A stretch of 64,000 bases of DNA from Panonychus citri (taxonomy: Eukaryota; Arthropoda; Arachnida; Trombidiformes; Tetranychidae): contig NW_026515409.1 in assembly GCF_014898815.1 (NCBI RefSeq), forward strand, positions 1-64,000. The letters run 5' to 3'. The notes under the pieces were generated by a model. The model worked only from the letters and a program-made list of their open reading frames with translations, searched no databases and had not been told where the DNA came from. Of the stretch, positions 38,635 through 50,800 are shown piece after piece. The translations under genes and the position numbers were made by a program. The first letter of the stretch is position 1, and each line of letters opens with the position of its first letter.

Positions 38635-40185
38635 CGAGGAGGAAAAGGAGGAGGAGGTGGTGGTGAGGAAGATGAAGAGGACAAGGAAGAGGAAAACAAA
38701 TTCAGCTAAAGTAAACGGAAATCAGGTTAACTAGGTTATCATGGTGAGAGTCTTGAGTTTTATCTCAGAATTTTTTTTTCTCGGAGTCAATCCTGAGTTT
38801 TTATCTCTTAACAGCATGATAAATTTCATAATAATAATCATAACAATCAACTTGTTAGTTAGTTTGTGAAGATATTTTTTTCCTCTCATTTTCTTATTCA
38901 TCCTCTGTCTCTTTTTTCCTGAAATTTTATCTTTTTTTCTTCTTCTTTATTGAATGAGAAATATTGTTACAATGACAATCTGAATTAACTATCTGACTTT
39001 GTTTCCTTTTTCATCTTCATCCTTTACTAAAGTAATAAACTAATATCATCTCTCCCTAACTCACTCTCTCACTCACTCTGACCTTCTCTTTCTTATCAAA
39101 ACATTTTGTAACAATTTCACTTTGAGACTATTTCCTTTCTTTTATTATTATTTTCATTTGTTCAGAGCATCTTACTGAACCATCTTGACCACTTTCTACT
39201 GTCCACTAGAAAAGAATTGATGAGAAAACTAATTGGTGTCCAAAAGTTTTCTCCTCATCTTATCGTAACAACTTAAAGTCTGATGGTGAAAATTTCCACC
39301 AAAGTTCAGGGTTTGATGATCTGTAAAAGTTTCACGAACTTGGAAGGAATAAAAGTTTGTTTCATCGAGTCTAAATTGTTTCAGGTTGGATTATCATTCT
39401 CAAAGTTCTTGATTCTTTTACATGGGGGAAAACAGAAGACGAAAAAGTTTTCTATCATTCTTCCCAAATATAATGTAATAATAATTCTTGAAACATCGTC
39501 ATAATACAGCATCATCATAATACACTGATAACGATAATGAAACATGTAATATTATTACCTTTAGAAAAAAAAATAGTGAGTATAAACTTATCTGCTCATC
39601 TGATTTCATGGTGAGATTTACAATAAAATCCTTTGAGCTTTTCAATTGGTATCATGATATCTCATCATTATAATCATCCTATTCATGTTGTTCAACATGT
39701 TATCGTTTAGATTCACTCATTTCTATCTGATTATATCCATGATAAAAGTTACACCAGCTTAATAGTAAATACAGTTGAAATTATCACACATTCAGTAGGG
39801 AAATTTTTCTCATGATAAATTCAGAATCAATATAGATTTGAGAAGATACAATTTATCTCATAGATGTTTATAAACCCACAATGAATCATTATTAAAATCT
39901 TGATAACAATATATCAGAATTTTTTTATCATCATTTTGACAGGAGAAGAGAGGGAAAGAGAGAAAGAGAGAGGAAAATATGAAATTCGATATTTAGAAAA
40001 AGAAAAAAAAGTCCATCGTTTCTTTTGCAAGTTAATTCAGAATTTTTCTTTTCGATGTTTTCATTTTATTTTATTTTTCTTTAACCTTTCGCAAAAAAAA
40101 GGTTAAGGAGAGAAAATTTTCCAAATGTAACCATAGTTACTTGAATTCGTATGTAATTATCACCCAATATATCAAGTTCCCAATT
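37479..40185. other. Gene-poor stretch with GA and GAT tracts and one tiny ORF
   Basis: Holds (GA)n at about 37516-37558, (GAT)n at about 38604-38633 followed by a purine-rich run to 38700, and the repeat copy at 37978. A 26-codon frame at 37719-37799 (MADEDETEELSERKRRRG...) has a good start context and a possible donor after RRRG; it could be a first exon but nothing downstream supports it. Confidence 0.4.
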
Positions 40186-40618
40186 ACACAGTCAAATCAA
40201 CTTGAGTTGGTTGTTTCCTTAAGATCAATTGGAACTTTTTCAAAATGAAATGGATAATCTTCATTCGTTAAAAAGATAATCTTTTTGCAAAAAGAATTGG
40301 ATTTTTGCAAATTCAGAGTAAATTTATGCAAAATGAATTGGAAGTTTACGGGTAAATTTTCAATGGATTGACCTAATGAACTTTTTGCTAAATATTAAAG
40401 GGTGTTACGGATAACAAGTTAAAAAATGGGAGCTAGTGATGTAGCTCAATCTTAACTAAAAATACAGATAAGGTTGACAAAAATGCAAAGATTATGCTAC
40501 ATCACTAGCTCCCATTTTTTAACTTGTTATCCGTAACACCCTTTACATAAATCAAAAAGTTCCAATTCATTTTGAAGAAACAACCAACTCAATTATTACA
40601 ATTTTATTGACTGTGAAA
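40186..40618. mobile_element. Foldback (MITE-like) element with a perfect 49-bp hairpin stem
   Basis: 40397-40445 and 40496-40544 are perfect reverse complements (49 bp) around a 50-nt loop. Outer arms also pair: TTGAGTTGGTTGTTTC near 40203 and its complement near 40575-40590, and CACAGTCAA near 40187 with its complement near 40611. No coding capacity and no clear target-site duplication. Non-autonomous foldback transposon is the likeliest reading. Confidence 0.75.
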
Positions 40619-40637
40619 ATAAACCATTGGATCGCTT

Positions 40638-40923
40638 CTAGTGGCATTGATCGACACAAGATCCTTCATCGACGCGTTGGCCATGTTGATGTTGAGCGTC
40701 ATATGACCAAAAATGATCAGTTGTATCGTTTATACAACTGATCGTGATTGTTGAAAAAGGTAGAATTGGCTGTTTAGATTGATCAGTCAAATTTAGATTC
40801 GCAACTTGACCAGTGACATGATCAAGTGAGTTGTCGCCGTTACCATCTAGATGCTTACCTACAAATAAGTCAAAATAAATAAATACAGAGAAAACATTTG
40901 TGAAATTAAGATACAAAAAGCAA

Positions 40924-40968
<45 letters not shown>

Positions 40969-41070
40969 GACCCAAAGTAACGAGAGAGAGTAAGACCAAA
41001 GAGTAACAAGAGAGAGTAAGACCAAAGAGTAACAAGAGAGAGTAAGACCAAAGAGTAACAAGAGAAAGTA

Positions 41071-41131
<61 letters not shown>

Positions 41132-41197
41132 CCAAAGAGTAACAAGAGAGTAAGACCAAGAGTAACAAGAGAGAAGACCAAAGAGTAAGAGAAAGTA

Positions 41198-41245
<48 letters not shown>

Positions 41246-41719
41246 AGACCAAAGAGTAACAAGAGAGAGTAAGACCAAAGAGTAACAAGAGAGAGTAAGA
41301 CCGAAGAGTAACAAGAGAGAGTAAGCGCGAAAAGTAAAAAGTGTATGCTTAAGTTCTTGTAATTAACAAAATCAATAATTTTAATTCTGTTAAATAAAAT
41401 CTAAAGTGATTGAATTTATATTTGCATTGTTACCTTCAATCATTTCTGTCATTGCATCAACATCGTTCTGTAATCTAACCATTCTCAGCGCTATCAATTT
41501 AGCTTCATCTTCATCTGCAGCCGCTAGTTTGGATTCGATGTTGCTATCAATATGATATTTATATGTCCCAATAAATCGGTGAGTTCTCCATACAGCTCCA
41601 ATACTATCGAGATGTTGCATGATCTTGCAGTGTATTGCTGGATGCAGAGGTGGCGTATCAAAATTTCTTTCGAAAATTGAATCGAAGTATCTTGTTTGGT
41701 TAGCATTGGTATTGAAATT
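40638..41719 (-). CDS. Unrecognised protein, 3' two exons of a gene
   Basis: Two exons, 41719-41434 and 40858-40638, join in phase 1 and give about 169 codons ending in SCVDQCH. The upstream exon opens after an acceptor (TTTCAG) with NFNTNANQTRYFDSIFERNFDTPP, then WRTHRFIGTYKYHID and a helix rich in Ala/Glu (KLAAADEDEAKLIALRMVRL). No ATG precedes it in frame before the acceptor, so the 5' exons are elsewhere or lost. I cannot name the family. The intron holds a GA-rich minisatellite. Confidence 0.55.
40928..41332. repeat. Interleaved (GA)n and 26-bp minisatellite in an intron
   Basis: Blocks of GA dinucleotides (about 40928-40966, 41075-41127, 41201-41242) alternate with tandem copies of a unit of about 26 bp containing TAAGACCAAAGAGTAACAAG. 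At least eight unit copies are visible, some shortened. The serine/leucine open frames on the minus strand are products of the repeat. Confidence 0.9.
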
Positions 41720-42227
41720 CTGAAAGATACAAACAAAAAATTATTAATTATAATAATTACTTGACATTTGAATAAATAATTATTTTGGGGGAAAAAAGTT
41801 TATCCTAAAGAAAAATGAAAAAAAGAAAAGAAAAGAAAAAAATTAGTGAATTCAATCAATCGACGAATTATCCCTGAAAAAGATATAACCTTAATTATCA
41901 CCATCAACATGAAGCTATTTTGTTATTCAAAGTGGTTGATGTTGCGAGGGAAAAAGATACAAATAAACAGAATTAGTGGTTTTTTGGTACTTTGTAACAT
42001 CCAGGATTTTTTTTGATGCAAAGAGGAAAGAGACCAGAATAGGGATTAAATCTAAATCGAGGATTACAATGTAAGGTGGTTGCAAGGGTCATTGGAAGGA
42101 GACAACAAAGGCTGTGAGAAAAGAGAGGAAGAAAGAGAAAGTTTGAGAGTGAGAGAGAGAGAGAGAGTAGAAACTAGGTGGTTGTCAATCCAAAATCTTT
42201 TAACGGTTTCATTTTGTTTTAGCGGAA

Positions 42228-42897
42228 TTATCTGTTATCACCATTCTCTGTGTCATCAATTTGGAATTCTGGTACGTACAACGACTTGTCGATTACTTTA
42301 GGAATTGGCTTGATTTCTGTACCCAATTCTTGTTCGATTCGGTGGAGATTAAATCGGTCCTCATATGTGATTAAATTAATAGCGATTCCATGTGTCCATA
42401 TCGTCCCGATCTTCCAATACGATGTAAATATGTCCAGCCATCTTGGGAAAATCAAAATTGATCACCACGTTGACAGCTTTGTCAATACCTCTGGTAAATA
42501 GATCTAAATGGAAGAGAAAACAAAATGATTAAAAATTGACCCATCAACAGAGCAAGGTGGTTGCAACCTTCTCTTGACCTCTATGCTTACCTGAGCAAAC
42601 TAGATTACGGCAGAGACCACCCTGAAGTCGTGAATACCTGATTACGATGAGGTTGGGACATTTTAGCATGAATGTAATAGCAAGAATAACCAAGCTCTGC
42701 TATATTTTCCAGAAGTTCAACTTTGAGTTGAGTTACAGAAGATTATAGATTGATTAATCTGCAACTTAGAAAATAAAGTGTTGAGACAGTGTACTTTTTG
42801 TCGTTCCTGGACAAATGCGTAATATTGGGTGACACCCTTAAGTGTTAACTCTTCCATCAAATTTAGTTCATAGGGATCGTGTAGATGTTTTTTCTGT

Positions 42898-42937
<40 letters not shown>

Positions 42938-43800
42938 AACAACCTGTTAGATTTGAATGGGCACATTAAGCGAAATACCAACCATAAAATTTTCTACTGT
43001 GAGAGGGAAAGTTGCGGAAAACATTAAGATTTGTCTATCTTTGGAAGGTACGATATCAATGAATCTAATATAGCATTAAAGTCTTGAGAGTAGTTTATCA
43101 GCTTCATCGAGCACCAGCATTTTACATTTGTCAACCTTAGCAACCTCCTTGTCGATTAAAAGAATACGCCCTGGAGTGGCAATTATGACATGAACTGAGA
43201 GAAGAGGAATAAAGAAGAGGTTAGATCACAGATTGGAGCACAAGGTGGTTGAGAGGATCGCTTACCTTTTTCAGATTCTCATGATATCTTCTTTGAGATT
43301 AGTTCCACCAGTAGTCACTATAACACGAGCATTGAGATATTTAGAGTTCGATACAAATTTGACTGGTTTAAGGCCAATTCTCGAGTTGGCACAATGATTA
43401 ACGCCTGATATGATCAGCGGTCACATCAACTTTGTAAAATGGGGATCACATAAGCACCTGTTTTACCAGTACCATTCTTAGCTCGAGCCAACATATCACG
43501 ACCCAACAGAGCCATAGGAATAGCAGCTTCTTGAATTGGTGATGGCTTTTCCCATCCTTTCTCAAAGATTCCCATGAGGAGCTCCCTTTTTAAACAAAAC
43601 TCGTCGAATTCATTGCCCTTGGTAGCGGTCACATCAGATGTCCTCTTTCGCAAATCTTTGGGTGGAATCTTAAGATTGGATTTCCAGTCTTCTTACTAGG
43701 ACCTACCTAAACACAACAAATTTTTAAACAATATACGTACCATTGAAGGAAACCTTTGGGGTGGATCAATAGGTTCTCTCGGAGCTGCGTTTGTTGACAT
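42228..43800 (-). pseudogene. DDX6/Me31B DEAD-box helicase, frameshifted copy
   Basis: DDX6/Me31B is a cytoplasmic RNA helicase of mRNA decay and translational repression. Reading the minus strand from ATG at 43800, family blocks appear in order: RKRTSDVTATKGNEF, GWEKPSPIQE, ARAKNGTGKTGAY (motif I), PTRELAL, TTGGTNL, IIATPGRIL, LVLDEADKLLS (motif II), FSATFP, QINQSIIFCNS, IGRSGR and YEDRFNLHRIEQELGTEIKPIP. The blocks lie in different frames: there are at least six small gaps, for instance after ELAL, before SATFP and before HRIGR, plus one lost Asp codon in RILDLI. Intron-like GT...AG interruptions remain, so it is not a processed copy. Either a pseudogene or a badly corrected stretch. Confidence 0.8.
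42899..42934. repeat. (GA)n microsatellite
   Basis: Uninterrupted GA run lying in an intron-like gap of the DDX6 copy. Confidence 0.85.
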
Positions 43801-44152
43801 TTTTAATGGAAACTTGGTAACACTTGTTAATAGGATTAATAGGAAACACAAAGAACACGAAGAATAAGCAAGGTGGTTGTTGATTGATTCAAAATTTTGT
43901 ATTAATTAAATCAAATTGATCTTAAATATATTTATATGTTTTTTGGTCAAAGGAAGTGGTTACTAAGAAAGACAAGCAAACCTTGAGAGAGAAAGAGAGA
44001 GAAAGAGAGAGAGAAAAAGAGAGAGAGAAAGAGAGAGAAGAGTAAAATGGCTGCATAGACAGAGAATAAATAGAGAGAGAGAATAAAAAAGACAGAGACA
44101 AAGAGAGAAAGAGACAAGAAATGAGCGACAGAGGGAGACAAATGAAAACAAA

Positions 44153-44200
<48 letters not shown>

Positions 44201-47200
44201 GAGAAACAGAAACCGAAAGAGAAAATGAGAGAGAAAAAAAAAGATCGTATTTTTATTCATATGTGATCCCTAACATTCTCCCCTTACTTTCCCCTTCCAT
44301 CGACCAATCAGGTTGTTGGAATTTTTCTTCTCTCTTTTCTATTTGAAGTTCTCACTTTATCGGTTTAAAGAGGGAGAATGTAAGCATTACAATCATTTGA
44401 AAGAAAACTGGTTAGCATGTTGCCAATTGTATATAAAAAAATTATCAATTTAATGATAAATTACATTCTTTCAAGATTAAGAAATCAATCAACTGTAATA
44501 AGAATCTTATGCTAATCTTAAGATAATATGCAAAGAGTAATAAGCTAATACTCTTTGATAATATGTGATGATTGTTGTTTTGTGAAAATGAATTTCGATA
44601 GTTTTGATTTTTCTAAATTAACTTTAGTTAATTTTGATTCTATGATCAAAAGTATAGTAAAGTATTATTAGCGGGGTTCGAATTCACTTTCATTCATAAA
44701 CACTTTAAACTGATTAAAGCTCCAGAAAACCACCAGTGTGTCGACTCTTAATGTAGTGCTTCAATGAGTAATCAAAAAGATCATCATTAAACCTTAAATA
44801 CCGATACATTTGCTACGAGTGCACTAAAGTGATCAACATGGAACGCAACTAGATGAGTTAATGTCACTGCAGCTAATATTTTAATATTTTATTATCATTA
44901 ATTATCATTGTTATGTAAATACAAATAAAATTTCTTTAGTGATTAACTTGATCAACGGTATAACCTAATTGTCGCAAATAGAGATAGCTTTCCATCTATC
45001 TTTCAGAATACGTGTTTCTGTTCCACTCTTCTTAGAACCAATTCTTTTATTGTCTCAGGACCTTAATCTGGAACTAATTCAGCAAAACAAGTATTCGAGC
45101 TCCGTTCGATACAATCGATGGCCCAAGATTTATTTCTCACTTAACAATAATCCTCCCTTATGGTTTTGTCTATGAAAGACTTGAGTTTCGTCAATTTCAA
45201 CTTTTATGCACTCACAACAATCTTATTTTTGTTAAACGGAACAACACTTGTTATGTAATTCTCGCAGTATTGCAAGTGGTCGACGACAGTATTCAAGAGC
45301 ATTTGCATTGAAATGGACTGAACATTTTGATGTCCATAGATAAACTAATTTTAGAAAAAGAAGAATAGATGAGTGACTATTACTCAATTCAGTATATTGA
45401 GCCAAATTAACTGTTTGATTGTATTTATGAGGAAAATGACGAAATTTGAATTTGAGTTGAGATCTTTTTGAAGAAACATTCCAACATCACACTTTGACTT
45501 AACATACACATGTTGCTGAGGAGAAGATGTGGAACCAAAGTAATTGCAAAACTAGAAACCAAGTGAAATTCATCTTCTCTAGCGCTTAAACTATTAAACT
45601 TTGCTACATTTAGTTTTGTAAAATTTATTTCACTTAAATAAACCATGTTTAAAACAACAGAAGATATTGTAGACTAACTCGTATGTTAAATCATTTAATC
45701 TAAAGGGATTCTGGTAACTAGATAATAATCACGCCTACTACCATGCGATAACATGTTACCAAACATTTTCGTAAAAATACAATTCAAGTAAATTCATTTC
45801 GTTGACAAAAAGTTAATACAATTGTGAAATTGTAAAATGCTTCAATCGAAAATTAAAATAGTGTTTAAGATATTGATCAACATGCTGATTAACTTGATGT
45901 TCAAGTATGGTTTAAGGATTACTCCGGGGTTGAGCTTAATAGGCGTAAACAATAACTTATGGCTAATAAGGGTTAACCAGACAAGTAGAATAATTGATTA
46001 AATTATTAAATTGTTTGATTGTTAGCATGTCTTAGGCCCTCCGGGCCTTCCTTTGTCGATTTTGACCCTTTTGATGAAGACCCAACTTAATTTAAACAAA
46101 ATATTTAATCAACTTCAAAAATTAAGAGTTTTCGATTAATTGATCAATTAGCTCCACCCCGAAGTAATCCTTGAATCCTTCTGATGTTCGTCTTGATGAT
46201 AACATATTGTTACTTTTAAGCTGAACAATGCAGATGAAATGAACATGATCTTTAAATTAATTAAATTTTTGCGTTTTCCCAATGAATTGAACAATTAAGT
46301 CCAACTGCTTATCAATTGCATTGTTTAGATGTCTTTCAGATTACCGCATTTTTTAATTTACTTTGCTTTGACCAATAACAGTTCACTATTTTATCATGAA
46401 TTATTTAATAGCTTTAAGATAGACTTATTTTAGTAAAAAATAAGTTTAGAACTTGACAAAGTTCGAGGGTCACCCTTTTAAAAATCGTTTAGATTGTTAC
46501 CAAAACTAAAAAGTTTATGAAAATTGATGTGAAATCATACCGACGACAGCTAAAGGAACTAAACTTACATTTTTCGATGTGTCGTAGATTAAAATGAGAG
46601 ACTGAGAAAACTCGGTAATTCACTTTAATATTCGGATGTTTGAAACCGTTAGACTTTGAATAGTCCTAAACGGTTTTCAGGATGTTTCTTCCCGTTGTCT
46701 TAAGATTGATAAAAATAACCAAGTGACAATTTCTGAATCATAAAAAATCAAATATTTATTGTGATGAAATGACTACCTCTTGAACTGACAAAACTAAATC
46801 GAAGACGGTAATATGAAGGTAAATCACCTTAGGTGATTAAGCACAAGGTTAAATATGGGGAACACAAATAAAAAACAAGGTGAACTTAATTAAGGTTAAC
46901 TAATTAAGTTAGGGTTAACTTTGAGACACAATAATTTCTCCAAGAGAAATTTAAAACAAATTAATCTTTGATTAATTTTGGTATCTTATTTTTCTAAGGA
47001 AAATCATCTCTTTTATATCCATTCTAAGAAGGATATTATTGATAACCAACTACTATTGGTTAATTGTTACAATTTAAGGGGAGAGAGACCAAATTACTCA
47101 TTTGGTTAATTGAGATTACGGTTGGTAATTAATCAATGGTAGTTAATGGAATTGAATTAAAATTAAAAGTTGATTAAAAATAGTTAATTAGGTTGATGAT

Positions 47201-47540
47201 AGTTAATTAGTTCATTCTCTTTGAAAATGACTCGTTGATTAGTTACTCATCTTTGGTTATAAGAGATGATGAAATAACTAATTTTGTCTTTCCCTCTATG
47301 GGTTAGATAAGTAACTGTTTTGGAGGGCGAGTTGAAATTTCACTTCACTACAGATGTAAAATGTGTCGCAAAGCGTATCTTGAACATATAAAACTTGGTT
47401 AGAAGGGGGGAATGTAAGTGCAATCGATTGTTCAATTTTCTATTGTTGTTTTCACGTTTGGGAGTCAAACAACTGTCAACTTCAACTGGATATAGTGAGA
47501 ATACAATGTTGACTAATATTTGGATTCTATTCGTAAGAGG
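43801..47540. other. Gene-poor, repeat-like region
   Basis: Purine-rich GA tracts at 43985-44200. Two similar motifs, GGGAGAATGTAAGCATTACAA (about 44373) and GGGGGAATGTAAGTGCAATC (about 47405), resemble each other. A diverged 30-bp inverted repeat lies at about 45905-45935 and 46145-46178 around 210 bp. A small GC hairpin (GGCCCTCCGGGCC) is at 46035. No convincing gene. Confidence 0.45.
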
Positions 47541-47544
47541 TTTT

Positions 47545-47798
47545 GAGCTGGCAACAGTGAACAAATATTAGGTCTCGCTGGTGAAACTGTTGAAGTTGAT
47601 GAGACACATATTCACACCCGAAAATATCACAAGGGTAGCCTATCAAGTACCGAAAATGAGAAAGTTTAAGAGTATCGAAAGAAGCAATTGCAAAGCATTT
47701 GTTGTGCTAACCATAAAGAGAGGCGAAGAGCAAATTAATCGCTCCACTAATTGAGCAGTGGGTCGAAAAAGACAAGAACAATAAGTACGGATGGAGGG
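47545..47798 (+). mobile_element. Degenerate DDE transposase remnant (Merlin/ISXO2-like)
   Basis: A frame around 47560-47650 reads GLAGETVEVDETHIHTRKYH, matching the first catalytic strand (VEVDET) and the RKY-x(2)-G that follows it in Merlin/IS1016/ISXO2-type transposases. It then stops. A second frame at about 47715-47798 reads LIAPLIEQWVEKDK then YGW, like the region before the second Asp. Broken and short; a relic. It abuts the left edge of duplication copy 2. Confidence 0.55.
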
Positions 47799-47840
47799 GA
47801 TCTTAATTTCTTAGCTCGATGATTAAATGATGCAAAAGTA

Positions 47841-50800
47841 GCGTGTAAGGAATCAGCTCGAATTGGAAAACCGATTGAATTGACCTGGAAGGAAAGCTGG
47901 GCAGAAATTAACGCCAACGAAGAATTATCTTATAAATAATTAACCTCAACTGTTAGAAATGTTTCCCCTTTAAATTGTTAGTAATCTGATAAATTTAAAT
48001 CGCGAATCAAGAATTAAATTATCAATACGATCTTAATTTCTTAGCTCGTTGATTTAATGATCCAAAAGTATATCCTAAACTGCCAAATACTAGACATGAA
48101 AGTATTGTGACTATTCAAAAAGCTTCATGTAATTGAATTTCTGTTAACAGAGTTAAAATCTAAATATAATTGCAATTAGACTTGTCGAGATTCTCAGATT
48201 ATCAATATCATAATGTTCACGAAAATGAAAAATTCGAATTTTAAACTTGGCGCCTTCTTTGTTTTCCTGTGAAATGTTTACAATGTAAACTTTACATTTT
48301 TTCAGTTTTTTCTTGGGGCTGAAACTCGACCGTTGAGTTTAATTAACTCATTTAATTGCGTTTTAATTGTGGTTTTAAATGGTTAATTTTGTTGATTTCT
48401 TTTCAAATTGCAATACTTATTAATCAAAGGTAATTAATGGTCATTAAATGTTACTTTTAATCCAATAGATTTCCTCATTAGAACTGTTTTCCCATTCATT
48501 TAATTAATTTCTCTCCAATTTTTGTGTTTTATCAACCGATTGGTTAATAATTATTATTTCTTTTATTTAATAGATTCGGTTCCAGTGATGAAATATTTCT
48601 ATTGGTTTTGGCTCCTGATATGTTGTCTCTTAAGTCGAAACAGATGAGATTTACTTTGAACCATCTAGAAGAATGAAATTTTATTTCTTCTTCTCATCTT
48701 CTAATATCAAGAAGCAAATCAGATTGATCGTTAAATTTTCACTCTATTTTCTTGTCTTCTTGGCTCTGTTGGAAGCAATTTATTTCCTGTTTATCAATAT
48801 ATTCTCCAATAGAAACTCCGACAATGGATATGATATTGACCATTACTATGAACCTTTCAGATTAATCGATCCAGAAAATAGTGAAACAATCATCATTGGC
48901 AATACTCGGCCAACAGCAATTGAAACGGTGAAAGGATGTAATCATTTTAACTGTTTCGATGTTTATCTTTGTGATCCAGATGATGGTCGATTAAAAGTTT
49001 ACCTTTCCAATCAAAATACCAAGACAACGGTGGTTTAGATATTTCGGCTCAATTTACTGAGGAATTTCATCAACTATTGAAGGCGATTCAAAAAGTGATT
49101 ATTTTGTTGATGATCCAAGATCGGCATGTATATTTATTCCAACAGTTGACACTTTAAGTCAAAATTATTTGCGACCTGAAGAAATTTCGAAAATTTTTGC
49201 TTCTCTATCTCATTGGAATGACGATGGAAGAAATCATCTCATCTTTAATTTTCTTCCATCCTCTAATCCCGATTATAACCATCGATTAAATATTAAACTT
49301 GGAAAAGCGATGATTGCCTCAGGAGGTTTCGATAGTTGGTCTTTCCGTCCACAATTTGATTTATCAATACCAGTGTTTAGTCCTTTTAGTAATCAATACA
49401 TTTTTCGTTCACCCGATGATGAGGTCAAATTAACCAGTTACGGTCGAAGACATTGGCTTTTAATGTGCCCTAAGTAATCTTTTATTAATCCGGTTGCCAA
49501 AAAAATTTTAACCAAAATGGAGGAAGATAACTCTGATAAATTAATCCTTTTGGAATCTCAATGTGATCTGACAGTTAATATATCTTCCTGGAGGTGTAAT
49601 AACCAAAGAAATTTGAAACTAAAATACCCTGAGATTTTAACCTCTGCCGATTTCTGTTTATTCATGGAAACGCCATTTTTAGGATCACCATTTCTCAGCG
49701 ATGCTCTCATGATGGGCTGTATTCCGGTGATAATTATGGACAATTATGTGCTCCCCTTTCAAGATAAAATCGATTGGCGAATTATATCGATCAGAATTAC
49801 TGAACATGCTTTTCATCGTTTGATGAACGTTTTAAACGATATATCAACCGATCGTATCACTGAGATGAAGGAACAAGGGGTTTCTATTTGGAGACGATAT
49901 TTTAGCTCAATTAAATCGATTACATTGTCAACATTATCTTTGATCAATGAAAGGATATTCCCACAATCGGTGATTACTCGAGCTAAATGGAATCATCTAA
50001 AATCGGTTCCATTTAAAACCTCTTTCTATGATTAACCCAAAATTATCATCTAGACCTTATAAAGGCTTCACAGCGGTGATACTCACTTACGACCAGTGGA
50101 AAGTTTGTACCAAGTCATTCATCGAGTTGTTCAAGCTCCAAGTTGTGTGAAAGTTTTAGTGATTTGGAATAATCAAGAAAAAGACCCTCCTCTTGCCGAC
50201 GAATGGCCTAAAATTAGCGTTCCGTTGAAAGTGATCAAAACTAAAAAGAACAAATTATCCAATCGATTCTATCCATTTAAAGATATCGAAACTGAGGCCA
50301 TTCTTGCCATCGACGACGATATTATAATGTTAACACCAGACGAACTTGAGTTTGCTTTTCAAGTATGGAGAGAGTTTGCTGATCGAATCGTTGGTTTTCC
50401 TTCTCGGGTTCATCGGTGGAATAATTTTACTCATAAATATCGCTACGAGTCTGAATGGACTAATGACGTTTCCATGGTTCTAACGGGAGCTGCTTTTATC
50501 ATAAGGTTTGTTGCTTAATTGATTTAATTGATGGAACCTTTCAAATCAATGTTTTCTAATTGTTGTTTCTTTCATAGTTTTACAATTATTTATACACTTT
50601 GAGATGCCAAAGGTAATCAAGGATCAAGTAGATGCTCAGATGAATTGTGAAGATATCGCGATGAACTTTCTTGTCAATGTCACCGGAAAGGACCAATTAA
50701 AGTGGCACCAAGGAAAAGTTCCGTTGTCCCGAATGTGTCAACGGTGGAATGTTATCCAAAGTACTTTATCATTTGAATGCTCGATCAAAGTGCATCAATG

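Larger units (their letters stand above)
42071..43880. repeat. Recurrent decamer AAGGTGGTTG around and within the DDX6 copy
   Basis: Occurs at about 42074, 42553, 43244 and 43870, with a close variant (TAGGTGGTTG) at 42175. On the gene strand it reads CAACCACCTT; two copies lie a few tens of bases or fewer after an apparent 5' splice site. Confidence 0.7.

Noticed and set aside
38590..38700. (GAT)n and purine-rich run as a CRISPR-like array
   Set aside because: Simple repeat with no spacers; the genome is eukaryotic.
40859..41314. Three overlapping minus-strand frames of Ser/Leu repeats
   Set aside because: Translations of (GA)n and the minisatellite within an intron, not proteins.
44660..44700. 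tRNA-like T-arm word GGTTCGAATTC
   Set aside because: No acceptor, D or anticodon arm can be folded around it; at most an old SINE B-box.
44370..47420. Possible LTR pair at GGGAGAATGTAAGC and GGGGGAATGTAAGT
   Set aside because: Similarity covers only about 15-20 bases, with no reverse transcriptase, primer-binding site or matching ends seen.
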